The translations under genes were made by a program, and so were the position numbers. A DNA stretch of 32,747 nt from Bacteroidales bacterium (GTDB lineage: Bacteria > Bacteroidota > Bacteroidia > Bacteroidales > VadinHA17): contig PMIJ01000184.1 in assembly GCA_003157015.1 (NCBI GenBank), positions 1-32,747 of the forward strand, read 5' to 3'. This document shows positions 7,650 through 16,370 of the stretch, one piece after another. The notes below the pieces were generated by a model. That model searched no databases and was not told where the DNA came from. It worked only from the letters and a program-made list of their open reading frames with translations. Every line of letters starts with the position of its first letter. Within the stretch, counting starts at the first letter, position 1.

Positions 7650-9638
7650 ATGAATAAAAAACTAATTGGATCAGCCGCTTTACTTCTGCTGAGTTCATCA
7701 CTACTGATAGGTCAGAAGAATAAAGTTTTTGAGATAAAATCACCTGGTGGCAATATTAATCTGCATATTGAAGCCGGAGCTATAATCGAATGGTCTGTTC
7801 AGTCTGACGGACAGCAGATTATTGCGCCTTCCTCAATTTCACTTCAGTTAACAGGAGGAGATATCCTTGGTGTCAATGTGAAGGTTTTATCAACAAAAAC
7901 TGATAGAATTGACAATGTGATCACTGCAGTCAACTATAAAAAATCAACCATACATGATCAGTGCAATCAGTTTACAATCAACCTTAAAGGAGATTATGGA
8001 TTGATTTTCAGGGTATATAATGAAGGAGTGGCATACCGGTTCTTTACAAAGAGAAAAGCTGGACTTCTTGTGAAAAATGAAGAAGCTAACTTTAATTTCA
8101 CTGCTGATCAGAAAGTGTTTGTGCCTTATATGTGGGATTACAGGGATGGCAAAATTTTCAATTCATCTTTTGAAGCGCTTTATAAGGAGATCAATATTTC
8201 AAAATTTGCCACTGATTCCCTGGCTTTCCTTCCGGTACTCGCTGATGTCGGGAATAATAAAAAAGTTGTTATTCTGGAAGCCGATCTTGAGGAGTACCCT
8301 GGTATGTATCTGAATATTAATCAGACCCATAAAGGATTTATGGGAGTATTTGCTCCTTATCCGTTAGAAGCAAAACTGAGCGGTTACGGAGGCATAAATT
8401 ATATACCGACCAGGAGAGCAGATTACATTGCTAAGGTCAATGGCACACGTAATTTCCCCTGGCGAATAGTTGTTATAAGTAATCAGGATAAAGAACTGCT
8501 GAACATTGATATGGTTCAGAAACTGGCATCCCCTTCGAGATTAACTGATTTCTCCTGGGTCGAACCGGGTCAGGTTGCCTGGGACTGGTGGAACGACCGT
8601 AATATTTCTCATGTGGATTTTAAAGCAGGTATGAACACTCCCACTTATAAATATTACATCGATTTTGCTGCTGCCAACAAAATAAAATACATAATTATTG
8701 ACGCAGGATGGTCACCAATGCTTGATCTGACTAAAATAACTCCGGATATTGATCTTAAGACAATTATTGATTATGGTAAGCAAAAAGGTGTGGGAGTTAT
8801 TCTCTGGGCTTCGTGGTATGCCATTACACAGCAGATGGATAAAGTTTTTCCCCTGTATTCCGGCATGGGGGTTAAGGGATTTAAAATTGATTTTGTTGAT
8901 CGTGATGACCAGCTGGCGGTGGCTTCGCTATATGAGATTGCTAAAAAAGCATCAGATTATCATTTGATGGTTGATTACCACGGAGTGTTTAAGCCTACGG
9001 GCCTGCAGAGGACCTATCCGAATGTAATTGGATTTGAGGGTGTCAAGGGATTGGAAAATTATAAGTGGGCCATAGAGGATCAACCGCGTTATGTAGTTAG
9101 TATTCCTTATCTGCGCATGATGGCAGGTCCAATGGATTATACTCCGGGGGCTATGAGAAATTCCAATAAGGAAAACTTCAGGCCGATAAACTCGAATCCC
9201 ATGAGCCAGGGTACCCGCTGCCAGCAATTAGCCATGTATGTTGTATTTGAAGCGCCTTTTCAGATGCTTTCTGACAATCCGACAATCTACATGAAAGAGC
9301 AGGAATGTACTGACTTTATCACAAGTGTACCAACTACTTTTGATGCTACGGTGGCGCTCGACGGAAAGGTGGGAGAATATGTAGCTCTTGCACGCAAAAA
9401 AGGAGATACCTGGTTTGTCGGAGCAATGACGAATTGGACCGCAAGGGATCTGACTCTTGATTTTTCATTTCTGGGCAACGGCGATTATCAGGCTATTGTC
9501 TTTAAAGACGGGATTAATGCTGATCGCGATGGCACCGATTATAAAAAGGAACTGATAAAAATATCGGGTGGTATCAAATTGAACATTCATCTGGCTCCCG
9601 GGGGAGGTTGGGCTGCAAGAATAGAAAAATTAAAATGA
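7650..9638 (+). CDS. GH97 retaining alpha-glycosidase, alpha-galactosidase-like
   Basis: 662 aa with a signal peptide (cleavage near LLIGQ). Three GH97 parts are visible: an N-terminal beta-sandwich (about 25-295) with VPYMWDYRDG, a TIM barrel (about 300-565) starting VAWDWWNDRNIS and IIIDAGWSP, and a small C-terminal beta domain ending GGGWAARI. GFKIDFVDRD places Asp414 where retaining GH97 members carry the nucleophile, and Glu463 in GFEGVKG is the likely acid/base. Inverting SusB-type alpha-glucosidases use glutamates instead, so alpha-galactosidase or a related retaining activity fits better. It probably acts in the periplasm on oligosaccharides. The stop overlaps the beta-glucuronidase ATG (ATGA). 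Confidence 0.92.
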   Translation: MNKKLIGSAALLLLSSSLLIGQKNKVFEIKSPGGNINLHIEAGAIIEWSVQSDGQQIIAPSSISLQLTGGDILGVNVKVLSTKTDRIDNVITAVNYKKSTIHDQCNQFTINLKGDYGLIFRVYNEGVAYRFFTKRKAGLLVKNEEANFNFTADQKVFVPYMWDYRDGKIFNSSFEALYKEINISKFATDSLAFLPVLADVGNNKKVVILEADLEEYPGMYLNINQTHKGFMGVFAPYPLEAKLSGYGGINYIPTRRADYIAKVNGTRNFPWRIVVISNQDKELLNIDMVQKLASPSRLTDFSWVEPGQVAWDWWNDRNISHVDFKAGMNTPTYKYYIDFAAANKIKYIIIDAGWSPMLDLTKITPDIDLKTIIDYGKQKGVGVILWASWYAITQQMDKVFPLYSGMGVKGFKIDFVDRDDQLAVASLYEIAKKASDYHLMVDYHGVFKPTGLQRTYPNVIGFEGVKGLENYKWAIEDQPRYVVSIPYLRMMAGPMDYTPGAMRNSNKENFRPINSNPMSQGTRCQQLAMYVVFEAPFQMLSDNPTIYMKEQECTDFITSVPTTFDATVALDGKVGEYVALARKKGDTWFVGAMTNWTARDLTLDFSFLGNGDYQAIVFKDGINADRDGTDYKKELIKISGGIKLNIHLAPGGGWAARIEKLK

Positions 9639-11464
9639 GAAGAACAACGAAACCTATGAAAAATAAGGTAATTAAAGCGCTTTTGATTTTGGGAGTCTTT
9701 ATTTATAGTAGTATTTCAGGTCTCAGTTTAATATATGCCCAGAGTGCAATGATTAATGTTTCATCCAGGCATTGTACCAGTCTTAACGGGAAATGGCAGG
9801 CTATCATCGACCCGACTGGAGCCGGAGACTGGAGACAGGTTTGGCAGGAAAGGAAACCTGAGAAAAAAACTGATTTTATTGAATATTCATTCGAAGGAGG
9901 TCCTGTGCTAAATGTCCCCGGAGATTTTAATTCCCAGATGACCGAGTTAAAATACTTTGAAGGAACTGTATGGTATAAGAGAACTTTTAACTACAATCTT
10001 AATGATGGAAAGAGACTTTTCCTTCATTTCGGAGCTGTAAACTACTTTGCCAGTATTTATCTCAACGGAAACCTCGTGGGAAAACATGAAGGCGGATTTA
10101 CCCCATTCCAGTTTGAGATTACCGATGCTGTCAGGAAAGGCGGAAATACTGTAGTTGTAAGGGCAAATAACCAGAGATTAAAAGATGGTATTCCCGGACT
10201 TGGTTATGACTGGTTCAACTACGGAGGAATAACTCGGGATGTAAATCTGGTTGAAACAGAAAGCACTTATATCTGCGACTATTTCATTCAACTGAAAAAA
10301 CATTCCTTAAACGATGTTCTTGGCTGGGTAAAATTAAATGGGATTCGCTCATTGCAAGAAGTCGAAGTAAGAATTCCGGAAATAAATGTTGATTATAAAA
10401 CTAAAACGAATAATGAAGGCTTGGCGCAGGTCAAATTCACCTCGAAGTTTGAACCCTGGTCACCCGGGAATCCGAAGGTTTATAAGATAAGCGTCAGGTG
10501 TGAAACTGACACTGTTAATGATGATATAGGCTTCCGGAGTGTTGAGGTTAAGGGATCAAAAATTCTTCTTAACGGTAAGCCGGTCTTTCTTAAAGGGATA
10601 AATATTCATGAAGAGAATCCTTTCAGGGCCGCAAGAGCTTATTCAGAGCCGGATGCTTTGATTCTTCTGACCTGGGCAAAAGAATTAGGATGTAATATGG
10701 TTCGGTTGGCCCATTATCCTCACAATGAATATATGATAAGATTAGCCGAAAAAATGGGAATAATGGTTTGGGACGAAATACCTGTATATCAACAAATAGA
10801 ATTTTCAGCTCCGGGAGTGACTGATAAAATGGATCTGATGATGCACGAAATGGTCGGAAGGGACAAAAATCGCTGTGGTGTCATTGTATGGAGTCTTTCC
10901 AATGAAACAAGCCCATCTGCGGCCAGGGATAATGCATTGATAAACATCACCGATAAATGCCGTAGCCTGGATTCTACGCGGCTTATTACTTCGGTAATCA
11001 ATGATCAGAATTACAAAAATAATATTATAAGTGTCTGGGATACACTTTATCGTCATTTTGATATTATATCATTAAATGAGTATCTGGGCTGGTATGTCCC
11101 ATGGCAGGGGCGACCCCAGGATGTCAAATGGAACATGCTCTGCAAAGATAAACCGGTAGTAATTTCAGAATTTGGCGGGGAGGCTCTTTATGGGAACAAT
11201 AACGGGCCAAAAGATGAAGCAGCCAGCTGGAGCGAAGATTATCAGGAGCAGATTTATAAAGACCAGACAGCACTTTTAAAAACAGTACCTGATCTTTGCG
11301 GTACTTTTCCGTGGCTTCTGGTTGATTACAGATCTTCGGGAAGAATGCATCCTGTTTATCAGAACGGATGGAATCGTAAAGGGTTAATCTCCGATCGGGG
11401 TGACAAAAAGAAAGCCTGGTATATCCTGAAAGCTTATTACGACAGTGTAAAGAACATTTATTGA
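9635..11464 (+). CDS. GH2 beta-glucuronidase, exported
   Basis: 609 aa from ATG 9635, chosen because it overlaps the GH97 stop as ATGA; ATG 9656 would give a cleaner signal peptide. The signal peptide ends near LIYAQ. GH2 domains follow in order: sugar-binding jelly roll (KYFEGTVWYKRTF, GLGYDWFNYGGITRDV), immunoglobulin-like domain and TIM barrel. Acid/base is Glu424 (VWSLSNE) and nucleophile Glu512 (ISEFGGEA). The stretch ISLNEYLGWYVPW resembles the LNRYYGWY region of E. coli GusA. WNRKGLISDR supplies the N-x-K motif (Asn580, Lys582) that binds the carboxylate of glucuronic acid in beta-glucuronidases. It should therefore release glucuronic or galacturonic acid in the periplasm. Converges on the enolase-superfamily gene 52 bases away. 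Confidence 0.88.
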   Translation: MRRTTKPMKNKVIKALLILGVFIYSSISGLSLIYAQSAMINVSSRHCTSLNGKWQAIIDPTGAGDWRQVWQERKPEKKTDFIEYSFEGGPVLNVPGDFNSQMTELKYFEGTVWYKRTFNYNLNDGKRLFLHFGAVNYFASIYLNGNLVGKHEGGFTPFQFEITDAVRKGGNTVVVRANNQRLKDGIPGLGYDWFNYGGITRDVNLVETESTYICDYFIQLKKHSLNDVLGWVKLNGIRSLQEVEVRIPEINVDYKTKTNNEGLAQVKFTSKFEPWSPGNPKVYKISVRCETDTVNDDIGFRSVEVKGSKILLNGKPVFLKGINIHEENPFRAARAYSEPDALILLTWAKELGCNMVRLAHYPHNEYMIRLAEKMGIMVWDEIPVYQQIEFSAPGVTDKMDLMMHEMVGRDKNRCGVIVWSLSNETSPSAARDNALINITDKCRSLDSTRLITSVINDQNYKNNIISVWDTLYRHFDIISLNEYLGWYVPWQGRPQDVKWNMLCKDKPVVISEFGGEALYGNNNGPKDEAASWSEDYQEQIYKDQTALLKTVPDLCGTFPWLLVDYRSSGRMHPVYQNGWNRKGLISDRGDKKKAWYILKAYYDSVKNIY

Positions 11465-11516
11465 AACAGGCTGGAAACAACTGAATCTGAGTTGGATTAT
11501 TATTTACTCTAAAGGA

Positions 11517-13007
11517 CTAACTCCATAGCCTGTCGTGCGAACGTTTATCGTTCCATTCAGGTGTTGGTTCAAAATATCCGTTGGCATTCGGGTTCAGGTG
11601 CTTTTTCACCACTTCATCATTAAGCTCAATTCCCAGTCCTGGTGCATCAAGTGGTACGTTAGCAAATCCTTTTGTAATTAATTGTCTGCCATCGGTCGTT
11701 TTAACTAAATCTTCCCACCAGGGAACATCAATGTTATGGTGTTCGCATGCCAGGAAGTTTTGAGTTGCTGCCGCACAATGCACATCAGCCATAAATGAAA
11801 CCGGAGTGCCTGCCTGGTGAATCGCCATCGCAACCCCAAGTTCTTCCGCATAATCGCCGATCTTTTTAGTCTCTAAAATGCCGCCTGCAGTTGCCAGGTC
11901 GGGATGAACAATATCAACCGCATGAATGTCGATCAGTGGCCTAAAGTTTTTAAGTAAATAAATATCTTCCCCGGTAAGAACCGGAGTTTCAAGTGCATCA
12001 GACAGAGTCTTCCACTGGTCAGTTAATTCCCATGGTATAATATCTTCCATCCAGGCAAGCCTGTATTTCTCCAAAGCCCTGCCCAGGCGTATGCCATTGT
12101 TCAGATCAAAATGTCCGAAATGATCAGTTGCAAGAGGAATATCATACCCTACCATATTGCGAACATGTTCCACTATTTTGGCCAGTTCTTCCAGCCCCTT
12201 GTCTGTAATCTGAATCTGCGTAAAAGGGTGTTTGGTATTTTCATACGACATGTAATTCCCCTGCCATTGTTTGAGATCACCATTGTTCAGCCAGAAATTC
12301 TGATTCACTAAAGTTCCGGGTATATTCAGGAGTTCTGAGATAGATAAATCCATTTTCAGCCATGTGTATCCCTGATCCTCTGTCCGGTATTTAATCAGTT
12401 TTATCTGTTCTTCCGGTGTTTTGGCAGAAGGAGTATCGGCATATAATCTGATTTTTTCACGGTATCTTCCTCCCAGTAGTTGCCATACAGGAACACGGTA
12501 AGCCTTGCCGCATAAATCCCATAGAGCCATTTCTACACCACTTACTCCTCCTCCCTGCCGGCTTTGCCCTCCAAATTGCTTAATAATTTTAAATATCATC
12601 TCCACGTTGCATGGATTTAATCCAAGGATACGGTTTTTTAACATTAGTGCATAACGGGGATCGGCTGCGTCCCTGACTTCACCCAGACCATAAATTCCCT
12701 GGTTTGTATCTATGCGAATAATCGCAGTACCGCCCATGACTGCTGTTAAAGCGTAACGCATATCGGTTATTTTCAGATCTGAAGGACCCGATGCACGCTG
12801 AACCTTAGATGTTGTCTGGGTAATAGTATCTTCGACTGATAATCTCATCATTCCTCCCAGAGCAATTCCACCCATAACCGCCTTCTTGAGAAAACTCCTG
12901 CGATCATTTGATGTTGAAGGGTCCTTAATTTCTGCCTTGACGGCTTCAGTTTCGGCTTTTTCCTGCAATCTGCTTTTTTCTGCAATCTGATGTAAAATAC
13001 TCTTCAT
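11517..13007 (-). CDS. Tat-exported enolase-superfamily acid-sugar dehydratase
   Basis: 496 aa. After a long 33-residue n-region comes NDRRSFLKKAVMGGIALGG, a twin-arginine signal (Arg36-Arg37). The mature part has the enolase-superfamily capping domain (about 78-190) and barrel. Likely metal ligands are Asp295 (ATDHFGH), Glu321 (WMED) and Glu347 (TGEDIY), with His397 (AIHQAGTP) as the general base. The pattern resembles the mannonate/gluconate/galactonate dehydratase branch, which converts aldonic acids to 2-keto-3-deoxy acids. An exported form is uncommon, since most characterised members are cytoplasmic. Last of three minus-strand genes, after a zinc dehydrogenase and an RraA-like protein. 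The substrate is not determinable by eye, and a racemase or epimerase is possible. Confidence 0.85.
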   Translation of the reverse strand: MKSILHQIAEKSRLQEKAETEAVKAEIKDPSTSNDRRSFLKKAVMGGIALGGMMRLSVEDTITQTTSKVQRASGPSDLKITDMRYALTAVMGGTAIIRIDTNQGIYGLGEVRDAADPRYALMLKNRILGLNPCNVEMIFKIIKQFGGQSRQGGGVSGVEMALWDLCGKAYRVPVWQLLGGRYREKIRLYADTPSAKTPEEQIKLIKYRTEDQGYTWLKMDLSISELLNIPGTLVNQNFWLNNGDLKQWQGNYMSYENTKHPFTQIQITDKGLEELAKIVEHVRNMVGYDIPLATDHFGHFDLNNGIRLGRALEKYRLAWMEDIIPWELTDQWKTLSDALETPVLTGEDIYLLKNFRPLIDIHAVDIVHPDLATAGGILETKKIGDYAEELGVAMAIHQAGTPVSFMADVHCAAATQNFLACEHHNIDVPWWEDLVKTTDGRQLITKGFANVPLDAPGLGIELNDEVVKKHLNPNANGYFEPTPEWNDKRSHDRLWS

Positions 13008-13053
13008 TGTAATTGATTATTAATAAGATACTTTTTAATGAGATTTGAAAAAA

Positions 13054-13167
13054 TCCTTCGTGAGCCTTTGAGAAATCCTTAGTGTGACTTTGTGGTTAAT
13101 TCTTCTTCAACCACAAAGGGCGCAAAGTATCCCGATAGCTATCGGGACACAAAGTAACACAAAGGTA
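13054..13167. repeat. CACAAAG-type facing-arm repeat, copy 2, interrupted by a palindrome
   Basis: Between the RraA-like and dehydratase genes. CTTTGTGGTT (13088-13097) pairs perfectly with AACCACAAAG (13109-13118), giving a 10-base stem with an 11-base loop. Further CCTTxGTG units lie to the left (13054-13086) and CACAAAG units to the right (13148-13165). The right arm is split by the palindrome at 13130-13147. It shares 16 identical bases with copy 1. Confidence 0.7.
13130..13147. repeat. 18-base perfect palindrome inside a repeat
   Basis: TCCCGATAGCTATCGGGA is identical to its own reverse complement. It lies between GCAAAGTA and CACAAAGTA of the right arm of the surrounding repeat, so it looks like a second element placed into the first. 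It could form a cruciform or bind a symmetric dimeric protein. I see no second full copy in this window. Confidence 0.85.
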
Positions 13168-13175
13168 AGAGTGCA

Positions 13176-14108
13176 TCAAAAGTTTCTTTCTTTAAGATAC
13201 TTATCCAGTTCCTCCTTTGACATCGGAAGTTTGCCGGGGTAATGGTTAATCCAGTCCAGGAAATCCTTTTTTATCTCCTCGCTCCACTCACTGTCTATCT
13301 GACCGGCAAGATATTTCTTTTCGCGCAGTCGCTGATGCCCGAATTCATCACGCAGCTCTGTAAATTCAGATGTAATTACCAAATCTTCGACAAGATAAGC
13401 AGGAATAAAAACTACCCCGTATTTCTTGGCGAGAACAACATCTCCCGGCAGAACAGTAGCCCGTCCGACACGTATCGGGGCATTAATGGATGTAAGCATC
13501 ATCTGTTGTATATAGGATGGATCTTCACCTTTTATCCACCCGTTAAATCCCTTTATTTCATTCAATCCCTCCTGATCTCTTACCGATCCATAGAAAATAA
13601 CCCCTCTCTGAGATTTTGCAAAAATTGAATTGCCCAGATTGTCGCCGATCAGGGTGCCATCTGCTACTTTCCCGTACGAATCTGCAACATAAACATCGCC
13701 GTTCACAAGAATATCGATGGGCCATGAATTTGTTCCTCCCTGCTGAGACCTGTTTTCGAGTTTTCCCTGTTCTCTTATCTGCTTTTCAAAATCAGGTCGT
13801 AATGGCATATACTGAGCTGTTACAACACGACCTGTCATAACATCATCAGGATGGATAATAGTCCAGTCGCCTTCAAACTGGTTCTGAAAACCTTTATTCC
13901 TCAGAACACCCCAGGCTTCTTCGATAGATATTTTTTTTAGTCTTTCAAGAATGGCATCAGGGACCTTTGGCCGCCCATCGGGGAAGCGGTCACCTTTCCA
14001 TTCTGAAGTCATCGTCTTAATATACTCTGCTGATGAACATATATTCTGGCCATAGATTATATAGCAGCTCAAAATGATTGTTGAAATAAGAAGAATTTTT
14101 TTATTCAT
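13176..14108 (-). CDS. Secreted RraA-like (HMG/CHA aldolase fold) protein
   Basis: 310 aa from ATG 14108; a TTG two codons upstream is rejected. A signal peptide (MNKKILLISTIILSCYIIYG, residues 1-20) predicts export. The core (about 80-245) is the RraA/class II pyruvate-aldolase fold: DDVMTGRVVTAQ, IGDNLGNSIFAKSQRGVIFYGSVRDQ with the conserved Arg177-Asp178 pair, and the GDVVLAKKYGVVFIP end strand. Family enzymes cleave 4-hydroxy-2-oxo acids to pyruvate with a divalent metal; others inhibit RNase E. Export rules out RNase E control here. A C-terminal extension of about 60 charged residues is unusual. Next to an exported acid-sugar dehydratase, an aldolase or lyase acting on a keto-deoxy acid is plausible but inferred. 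Confidence 0.8.
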   Translation of the reverse strand: MNKKILLISTIILSCYIIYGQNICSSAEYIKTMTSEWKGDRFPDGRPKVPDAILERLKKISIEEAWGVLRNKGFQNQFEGDWTIIHPDDVMTGRVVTAQYMPLRPDFEKQIREQGKLENRSQQGGTNSWPIDILVNGDVYVADSYGKVADGTLIGDNLGNSIFAKSQRGVIFYGSVRDQEGLNEIKGFNGWIKGEDPSYIQQMMLTSINAPIRVGRATVLPGDVVLAKKYGVVFIPAYLVEDLVITSEFTELRDEFGHQRLREKKYLAGQIDSEWSEEIKKDFLDWINHYPGKLPMSKEELDKYLKERNF

Positions 14109-14150
14109 ATCCAAAGGATTTATCGGGTTACATATATAATTTACCTATGT

Positions 14151-14241
14151 GGTTCTCTATGCTTCTCTGTGTACATCAGTGTACCTAAAAAAATAAGAAC
14201 TTACACAGAGACCACAGAGGAGCACAGAGTTACACAGAGAG
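14151..14241. repeat. CACAGAG-type facing-arm repeat, copy 3
   Basis: Between the dehydrogenase and RraA-like genes. The right arm has four exact CACAGAG heptamers at 14204, 14213, 14223 and 14233 (spacing 9, 10, 10). The left arm has CTCTGTG at 14165 and degenerate relatives. The A-rich centre (about 14187-14200) would be a loop. Confidence 0.8.
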
Positions 14242-14244
14242 ATG

Positions 14245-15279
14245 CTAGAAATCGATCATTGCCTTCATAACGCCGTCTCTGTAATCTGCAACAAGGTCAA
14301 AAGCTTCTTTTGTTCTTTCAAACGGGAAGCGATGTGTGATCATATTTTCAATTTTAATCCGTCCGTTTTTCATCAGATCAAGTGTTTGTTCCACACAATC
14401 TACCTGTCTTCGTATAAACTGAATTGAAATCTCTTTCCGTCTTGTCTTTTCAACACTTAGAGACCATAAGTCAAATTCCGGAATCCCTACAACAATCAGC
14501 TTTCCCCCTGGTTTAAGCAGTTCAACAGCCTGATCAAGCGCTTCCTGTTTTCCGCAGCATTCAAAAACAACATCAAGTCCTAGCGGCTCTTTATGCATTA
14601 TGTTTCTGACTACATTCTCTTTAGCCGGGTTCCCTGAAAAGACGACGCCTTCCCTTGTCGCGATTGAAAGCCTTTCATCTATAATATCAGTAACATATAT
14701 TTCAGAAACACTTTGGCTCCTTGCAGCCAGCATAACACTCATTCCGATTGGACCGTATCCCAATATTCCTATGCTTAGGCCTTTAAAAGCACCACCTTTT
14801 TTTACGGCATATACACCGATGGCCAGGGGTTCGGAAATTGATCCATGATCGGCATTTAAATTCCCGGTAAGCCGGAAGCAACTTTTTTCAGGCATCACGA
14901 TGAATTCCATCAGGCAACCTTCAGCCTGGCCCGGACAGCCAAGGAACCGGAGTTTACGGCAAGTGTGAGGTCGGCCGGCAAGACACTGATCACATTCATG
15001 GCATGGAATGGCCGGATCAATTGCCACAATATCACCAGGGTTAACCCTTTCTACTGATTTTCCGATTTCAATAACTTCTCCAGCTCCCTCGTGCCCTACT
15101 GTGAAAGGGTATATTACTCTTTGAGAACCAATCTGACCCTGAGTATAATAATGAATATCCGATCCACATATTCCGACACTCTTCATTCTGATTTTTATAT
15201 CACCGGAATTAACCAGTGACGGTTCATGAACTTGCCTCATTGCCATCTGTCTTATTCCTGTGAGCATCATTGCTTTCAT
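14245..15279 (-). CDS. Zinc-dependent polyol/sugar dehydrogenase (MDR family)
   Basis: 344 aa, typical for sorbitol/xylitol/threonine-type medium-chain dehydrogenases. Catalytic zinc ligands are Cys38 (GICGSD) and His63-Glu64 (VGHEGAGEV). Structural zinc cysteines are 93, 96, 99 and 107 (CHECDQC, then C). The nucleotide-binding turn is LGYGPIGM. It oxidises a secondary alcohol of a polyol or sugar (acid) with NAD(P)+ in the cytoplasm. In context it could act on a sugar acid released by the neighbouring beta-glucuronidase, or be the first gene of the dehydrogenase/RraA/dehydratase run. A TATATTTG on the minus strand (15305-15312), 26 bases upstream of the ATG, resembles the Bacteroidota -7 element, but no -33 TTTG is visible. 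Divergent from the PfkB kinase. Confidence 0.9.
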   Translation of the reverse strand: MKAMMLTGIRQMAMRQVHEPSLVNSGDIKIRMKSVGICGSDIHYYTQGQIGSQRVIYPFTVGHEGAGEVIEIGKSVERVNPGDIVAIDPAIPCHECDQCLAGRPHTCRKLRFLGCPGQAEGCLMEFIVMPEKSCFRLTGNLNADHGSISEPLAIGVYAVKKGGAFKGLSIGILGYGPIGMSVMLAARSQSVSEIYVTDIIDERLSIATREGVVFSGNPAKENVVRNIMHKEPLGLDVVFECCGKQEALDQAVELLKPGGKLIVVGIPEFDLWSLSVEKTRRKEISIQFIRRQVDCVEQTLDLMKNGRIKIENMITHRFPFERTKEAFDLVADYRDGVMKAMIDF

Positions 15280-15444
15280 TCTGTCGCGTTATTATTGTCA
15301 CAAGCAAATATAAAAATATGTTGGTGATTATTTGCGTCTTTGAGTTTTTGTCGAAAAAGGAATCCGATAATATTATTTTTTAATCAGAGAATAAAGTTAA
15401 AATTAGTAAATTCACGTCATAACTTGAAGCAAATCTTTTGACTC

Positions 15445-16365
15445 ATGAGAAAAATTTACGGAATAGGAGAAACAGTTTTTGATATTATTTTCAAAAATGA
15501 CAAACCTCAGGCAGCTAAGGCCGGAGGAGCTATGCTTAACAGTACGGTTTCACTCGGAAGGATAGGTTTGCCGGTATCTTTCATCAGTGAGTATGCCAAT
15601 GATAATGTTGGTAAAATAATTGATAACTTCCTTTCTGAAAACGGAGTCGGAACAGAATGGGTCGATCATTACAAGAATGGCAAAACAAAACTTGCCCTGG
15701 CATTTCTCAATGAAAGAAATGATGCCAGTTACACTTTCTATCAGGACTATCCTCAGAATAGGTTAAATATTGATTTTCCGGAAATCAGGAGAGATGATAT
15801 AATCCTTTGTGGCTCAATTTATTCTGTCACAAGTGAGATCAGAAAGAAGTTTATAGAGCTTATAACCAACGCTAAGGGAAATGATGCAATAGTTATTTAT
15901 GATCCAAATTTCAGACCGACCCACTCTTCAGATCTGAAAATGCTGATGCCAGTTATAATTGAGAATATGCAAGCCGCAAAACTGGTCAGGGGGTCTGATG
16001 AGGATTTTAAAAACATATTTGGGGCAAATACTGTGGATGAAGCATGGAAAGAAGTCATGAAGTATTGTAATTGTCTGGTTTATACTGCCAACTCCGAGGG
16101 AGTTTATGTGAGGACTCGGAGTTATTCAGGCAGGTTTCCGGTAAAAGCTATTAAACCTGTAAGTACTATTGGTGCCGGAGATAATTTCAATGCGGGAATG
16201 ATGGCTGCAATATATCTGAACCAGATAAAATCAGATCAGCTTGATAAAATGGGAGAGGAGGAATGGTCGAAGGTTGTGTCGACAGGTGTTGATTTTGCGA
16301 CGAATGTATGTTTATCGTATGAGAATTATATTTCTCTGGAATTTGCAAAAGAATTGAAAAAGTAA
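15445..16365 (+). CDS. PfkB-family carbohydrate kinase (fructokinase/KDG kinase-like)
   Basis: 306 aa, normal for PfkB sugar kinases. N-terminal GIGETVFDIIF and AGGAMLNSTVSLGRIG (26-41) form the substrate region. The central IYDPNFRPTHS is typical. TIGAGDNFNAGMMAA carries the anion hole and the catalytic base Asp246. It phosphorylates a sugar or keto-acid with ATP in the cytoplasm. Fructokinase-like features dominate, but 2-keto-3-deoxygluconate kinase cannot be excluded and would fit the acid-sugar dehydratase nearby. It is divergent from the dehydrogenase and convergent with the SorE-like reductase, with a strong facing-arm repeat between the stops. Confidence 0.88.
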   Translation: MRKIYGIGETVFDIIFKNDKPQAAKAGGAMLNSTVSLGRIGLPVSFISEYANDNVGKIIDNFLSENGVGTEWVDHYKNGKTKLALAFLNERNDASYTFYQDYPQNRLNIDFPEIRRDDIILCGSIYSVTSEIRKKFIELITNAKGNDAIVIYDPNFRPTHSSDLKMLMPVIIENMQAAKLVRGSDEDFKNIFGANTVDEAWKEVMKYCNCLVYTANSEGVYVRTRSYSGRFPVKAIKPVSTIGAGDNFNAGMMAAIYLNQIKSDQLDKMGEEEWSKVVSTGVDFATNVCLSYENYISLEFAKELKK

Positions 16366-16370
16366 TAAAT

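Noticed and set aside
7650..9638. SusB-type inverting alpha-glucosidase
   Set aside because: The barrel carries Asp in GFKIDF at the nucleophile position, as in retaining GH97 members, rather than the glutamate base pattern of SusB.
13242..13628. Plus-strand 128-codon frame inside the RraA-like gene
   Set aside because: Fully antisense to a gene with a signal peptide and clear family motifs; composition is that of a shadow frame.
13176..14108. RNase E regulator RraA
   Set aside because: A signal peptide and long C-terminal tail argue for an exported enzyme, not a cytoplasmic RNase E inhibitor.
15305..15312. TATATTTG as a promoter of the zinc dehydrogenase
   Set aside because: Matches TAnnTTTG, but the region is AT-rich and no -33 element is visible; mentioned only in the gene entry.
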